Assembly: GCF_032248455.1 (NCBI RefSeq)
Contig: NZ_JAVTTP010000002.1
Coordinates: 1 to 64,000 of the forward strand
From: Pricia mediterranea
Lineage (GTDB): Bacteria; Bacteroidota; Bacteroidia; Flavobacteriales; Flavobacteriaceae
Direction: 5' to 3'
DNA length: 64,000 nucleotides
Part shown: positions 61,247-64,000 of the stretch, piece by piece
Layout of the letters: each line of letters starts with the position of its first letter
Numbering within the stretch: position 1 is the stretch's first letter
The notes under the pieces: model-generated
The model's database searches: none
The model's input: the letters and a program-made list of their open reading frames with translations, nothing else
Told to the model about the DNA's origin: nothing
Translations under genes and position numbers: made by a program

Positions 61247-63943
61247 ATGTACAAAACACTGCTTGCCATGCTGGCAATCTTTCTACTGGGGATTTCTTGT
61301 GAAGAAAAAGAGACCGCCGAAACCGCCGAGAACCTACCCCCAAAGCTAGCCAAGCTCAAACTGCAACCGGGTTTCGAGGCTGAGCACCTATATAGTCCCG
61401 GGGAGCAAGAGCAGGGCTCTTGGGTGGCCATGACCTTTGACGATAAGGGCCGGTTGATTACCTCTGATCAGTATGGTGCGCTATATCGTTTGGAAATACC
61501 TGAAATCGGTTCCGAAGACCTGTCCCCAAAAATCGAAAAACTCAGGATCCAAACCGGGGAACAAGTAGCGGACTCGATTATTCAAATGGGCTACGCACAA
61601 GGCCTTCTCTACGCCTTTAATAGCCTGTACGTCATGGTCAACCACCGTGGTAACGAGGAATTCGAAAAAACCAGTGGCCTATACCGGTTGCAAGACACCG
61701 ACAATGACGACCAGTACGATAAGATTAGCCTACTCAAGGAACTTGACGGCTCGGGGGAGCACGGTCCCCATAGCATCGTCATGGCCCCGGACCAAGAATC
61801 GCTCTATGTCATCGCGGGTAACCATACCGACCTGCCTGAGATGGACGGCTATCGATTGCCTAAAGTTTGGAAAGACGACAATTTATTCCCCTTGATCAAA
61901 GACCCCCGGGGCCATGCCAACGACCGTGGCGCTCCAGGGGGGTGGGTGGCCCATATCGATCCCGAAGGCAAGGATTGGACATTGGTTGCAGCGGGTTTTC
62001 GGAATGCCTTCGATATCGCCTTTAACGAACTGGGCGATATGTTTACTTTCGATTCGGATATGGAGTGGGACTTGGGTATGCCCTGGTACCGGCCAACGCG
62101 TATTTGTCATGTAACGAGCGGTGCCGAGTTCGGGTGGCGGACCGGCAACCAAAAATGGTCTCCTGCCTATCCCGACAATCTACCACCGGTCTTGAATATC
62201 GGACAAGGCTCACCGACCAATGTTTCGTACGGAAAAGATGCCCGATTTCCTGAAAAGTACAAGCGTAGTCTTTTTGCTTTCGACTGGAGTTTTGGAATCA
62301 TCTATGCCATCGAACTAAAGCCGGAGGGAGCTTCCTATTCCGGTGAAAAGGAAGAATTTGTTTCAGGAATACCGCTTCCCCTGACCGATGGCGTTATCGG
62401 TCCCGATGGTGCCCTATATTTTATGACAGGGGGCCGTCGCTTGGAATCGGACCTGTATCGGGTATATTATAACGATGAAGAGGGAAAAGAAGCTTCACTG
62501 GCTTCCACTTCCGCACCAGAACAGACCGAGGAAAACAGCCTCCGCCAAAAATTGGAAACCTATCACACAGGCCCGACGGAGGGTGCAGTGGATTTTGCCT
62601 GGCCCAATTTAAATCATAGCGACCGTTTTGTCCGCTATGCCGCCCGAATCGCACTGGAGCATCAACCGGTAAAGGAATGGCAAGAACGGGTATTCAGCGA
62701 AAAAAATCCAGAAGCCATGGTGCAAGGGATGATCGCTTTGGCCCGACATGGCAACGCATCCCTACGTGATCGTATGTTAACCACGTTGACCGACGTCGAA
62801 TATGAAGGCTTGTCCGCGGCACACCAGATAGATCTGTTACGCGCCATCGAGCTGACCTTATCGCGCTTTGGCAAACCTGGAGGAGCCTTACAAACCGAGG
62901 TGGCGAGCTATTTGGATCCGCATTACCCGGCAAAGACCGACGTTTTGAACCAATCCCTAAGCAAAACCCTGGCCTATTTAAATAGCCCAAAGGTTGTAAA
63001 TAAAACCTTGGCTTTGCTGAAATCGGAAGAAGGGGAAAACGCCTCGGTCATGGAAGGTACCGCGACCGATGCCTCGGACCTGATCATGAGGAATCCGCAA
63101 TATGGAATGGACATCGCACAGACCCTCAAAAACATGCCGCCCGCACAAAACACTTACTACGGCATCGTTCTGGACGACATCAATACGGGGTGGACCCCCG
63201 AACTCCGCGAAGAGTATTTCAACTGGTTTTATAAAGCCTTTTCTTTCAAAGCCGGTCGCAGCTACATAGGTTTTATCGATAAGGCCCGACAGTCTGCTTT
63301 GACCCATGTTCCTAAAAGCAAATTCGAGTATTACAACACCATATCCGGTGATTCGTTGCTCGGGAGCTCGGGTACGGATTTGGTACAAAATGCGGTACAA
63401 CCCGAAGGTCCAGGTAAAAATTGGCAAATGGAGGATGTGGACGATCTTTTGGCCGAAGGGCTTGAAGGTGGGGATTTTGAGTCAGGTAAAAATTTATACG
63501 CCGCGACCACCTGTATAACGTGCCATGCCATGCGAGGTGAAGGTGAAAATATTGGGCCCGATCTTACCCAGCTGGGTACCCGATTTACACCGGAGGATAT
63601 GATGGAGGCCATTATAGAGCCCAATAAAACGATTTCGGATCAGTATAATTCGACGGAGTTCTCCCTCAAAAATGGACAGACAGTGGTAGGAAGGCTAATC
63701 AGTGAGGACGACGGCAACTACATCATTTCACAAAATCCGTATGCCCCTGAGCTGACCCGGAAAATCCCGAAAAGCGAGGTGATCGACCAACAGATGTCCA
63801 CCGTCTCCCTCATGCCTCCCGGACTGATCAACCGGTTGAATGCCAATGAGGTCAGAGATTTGTTGGCCTATTTGAAGGCGGGAGGCAATCCTGATAACCC
63901 GATCTATTCGGAAGATAACAGCCAGGCCCGGTCGGCACGTTAA
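61247..63943 (+). CDS. Haem-c-binding lipoprotein with beta-propeller (PVC-type cytochrome family)
   Basis: 898 residues. The lipoprotein signal ends LLGISC (cysteine 18). Residues about 40-400 form a sorbosone/glucose-dehydrogenase-like beta-propeller (VAMTFDDKGRLITSDQYGALYRL, HGPHSIVMAPDQESLYV, GFRNAFDIAFNELGDMFTFDSD). A helical region with HEAT-like character spans about 430-720. A C-terminal cytochrome c domain has CITCH (C756, C759, H760) and the distal SLMPPGLINRL methionine region. The family is common in Planctomycetes and marine Bacteroidota polysaccharide loci; redox substrate unknown. Forty bases after susD, probably the same operon. Confidence 0.88.
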   Translation: MYKTLLAMLAIFLLGISCEEKETAETAENLPPKLAKLKLQPGFEAEHLYSPGEQEQGSWVAMTFDDKGRLITSDQYGALYRLEIPEIGSEDLSPKIEKLRIQTGEQVADSIIQMGYAQGLLYAFNSLYVMVNHRGNEEFEKTSGLYRLQDTDNDDQYDKISLLKELDGSGEHGPHSIVMAPDQESLYVIAGNHTDLPEMDGYRLPKVWKDDNLFPLIKDPRGHANDRGAPGGWVAHIDPEGKDWTLVAAGFRNAFDIAFNELGDMFTFDSDMEWDLGMPWYRPTRICHVTSGAEFGWRTGNQKWSPAYPDNLPPVLNIGQGSPTNVSYGKDARFPEKYKRSLFAFDWSFGIIYAIELKPEGASYSGEKEEFVSGIPLPLTDGVIGPDGALYFMTGGRRLESDLYRVYYNDEEGKEASLASTSAPEQTEENSLRQKLETYHTGPTEGAVDFAWPNLNHSDRFVRYAARIALEHQPVKEWQERVFSEKNPEAMVQGMIALARHGNASLRDRMLTTLTDVEYEGLSAAHQIDLLRAIELTLSRFGKPGGALQTEVASYLDPHYPAKTDVLNQSLSKTLAYLNSPKVVNKTLALLKSEEGENASVMEGTATDASDLIMRNPQYGMDIAQTLKNMPPAQNTYYGIVLDDINTGWTPELREEYFNWFYKAFSFKAGRSYIGFIDKARQSALTHVPKSKFEYYNTISGDSLLGSSGTDLVQNAVQPEGPGKNWQMEDVDDLLAEGLEGGDFESGKNLYAATTCITCHAMRGEGENIGPDLTQLGTRFTPEDMMEAIIEPNKTISDQYNSTEFSLKNGQTVVGRLISEDDGNYIISQNPYAPELTRKIPKSEVIDQQMSTVSLMPPGLINRLNANEVRDLLAYLKAGGNPDNPIYSEDNSQARSAR

Positions 63944-63953
63944 AGGATCGTCG

Positions 63954-64000
63954 ATGCAAAACAAGCTCCTGATCCTGTTCTTTTTCGCGCTGGTTGGTCA
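63954..64000 (+). CDS. Start of another exported protein (truncated by window end)
   Basis: ATG at 63954, ten bases after the haem-c lipoprotein stop, begins MQNKLLILFFFALVG, a typical signal peptide. Only 15 codons are visible, so no product can be named. The spacing implies membership of the same operon. Confidence 0.6.
   Translation, partial: MQNKLLILFFFALVG

Overview
This window looks like chromosomal DNA of a Bacteroidota bacterium, most likely a marine member of the Flavobacteriaceae. The evidence is a SusC/SusD pair, Bacteroidota-style lipoproteins, promoters of the TAnnTTTG type with little Shine-Dalgarno signal, a pabB-tilS-dsbD string, and polysaccharide-linked families such as DUF4861 and KduI. 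No phage, transposase or CRISPR array was seen.

Layout. 1-14.1 kb is housekeeping: the 3' part of pabB, then tilS and dsbD (overlapping start/stop), a putative zinc-protease lipoprotein, a penicillin-acylase-family enzyme, a ComM/YifB ATPase and a Tat-exported Gfo/Idh oxidoreductase. Three very short unlabelled reading frames (27-33 aa) on the minus strand lie around the oxidoreductase. 14.2-18.4 kb is a 5-oxoprolinase operon: a divergent NRAMP-like transporter followed by pxpA, pxpB and pxpC. A closed-stem RNA-like leader precedes it, and pxpA has no standard start codon.

18.6-32.1 kb is branched-chain amino-acid synthesis in two facing arms. ilvD-ilvB-methyltransferase-ilvN-ilvC plus a GapN-like dehydrogenase run rightwards. 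leuC-leuD-isopropylmalate/citramalate synthase-leuB run leftwards. The arms meet at a strong terminator, and several gaps hold copies of a palindromic dispersed repeat.

34.2-41.0 kb is the most unusual region. A pair of type VI secretion contractile-sheath genes (tssB, tssC of the Bacteroidota type) stands alone, with no other T6SS gene in the window. It is followed by homologues of conjugative-transposon TraN and TraO, and by a lipoprotein whose N-terminus resembles TraQ and whose remainder is Ig-like and PKD repeats. The Tra order N-O-Q is that of conjugative transposons, without any conjugation machinery. I regard this as the best candidate for an undescribed system.

41-64 kb is sugar metabolism: pgi, a LacI regulator with a perfect palindromic operator candidate, kduI with a DUF4861 lipoprotein (uronate catabolism), and rpiA with a small upstream gene. 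Next come a tRNA-Cys and a complete L-rhamnose-to-pyruvate operon (aldolase/dehydrogenase fusion, isomerase, kinase, FMN-dependent lactate oxidase-like enzyme, permease) with a divergent GntR regulator. The window ends with a SusC/SusD pair, a large haem-c lipoprotein and the first codons of another exported protein.
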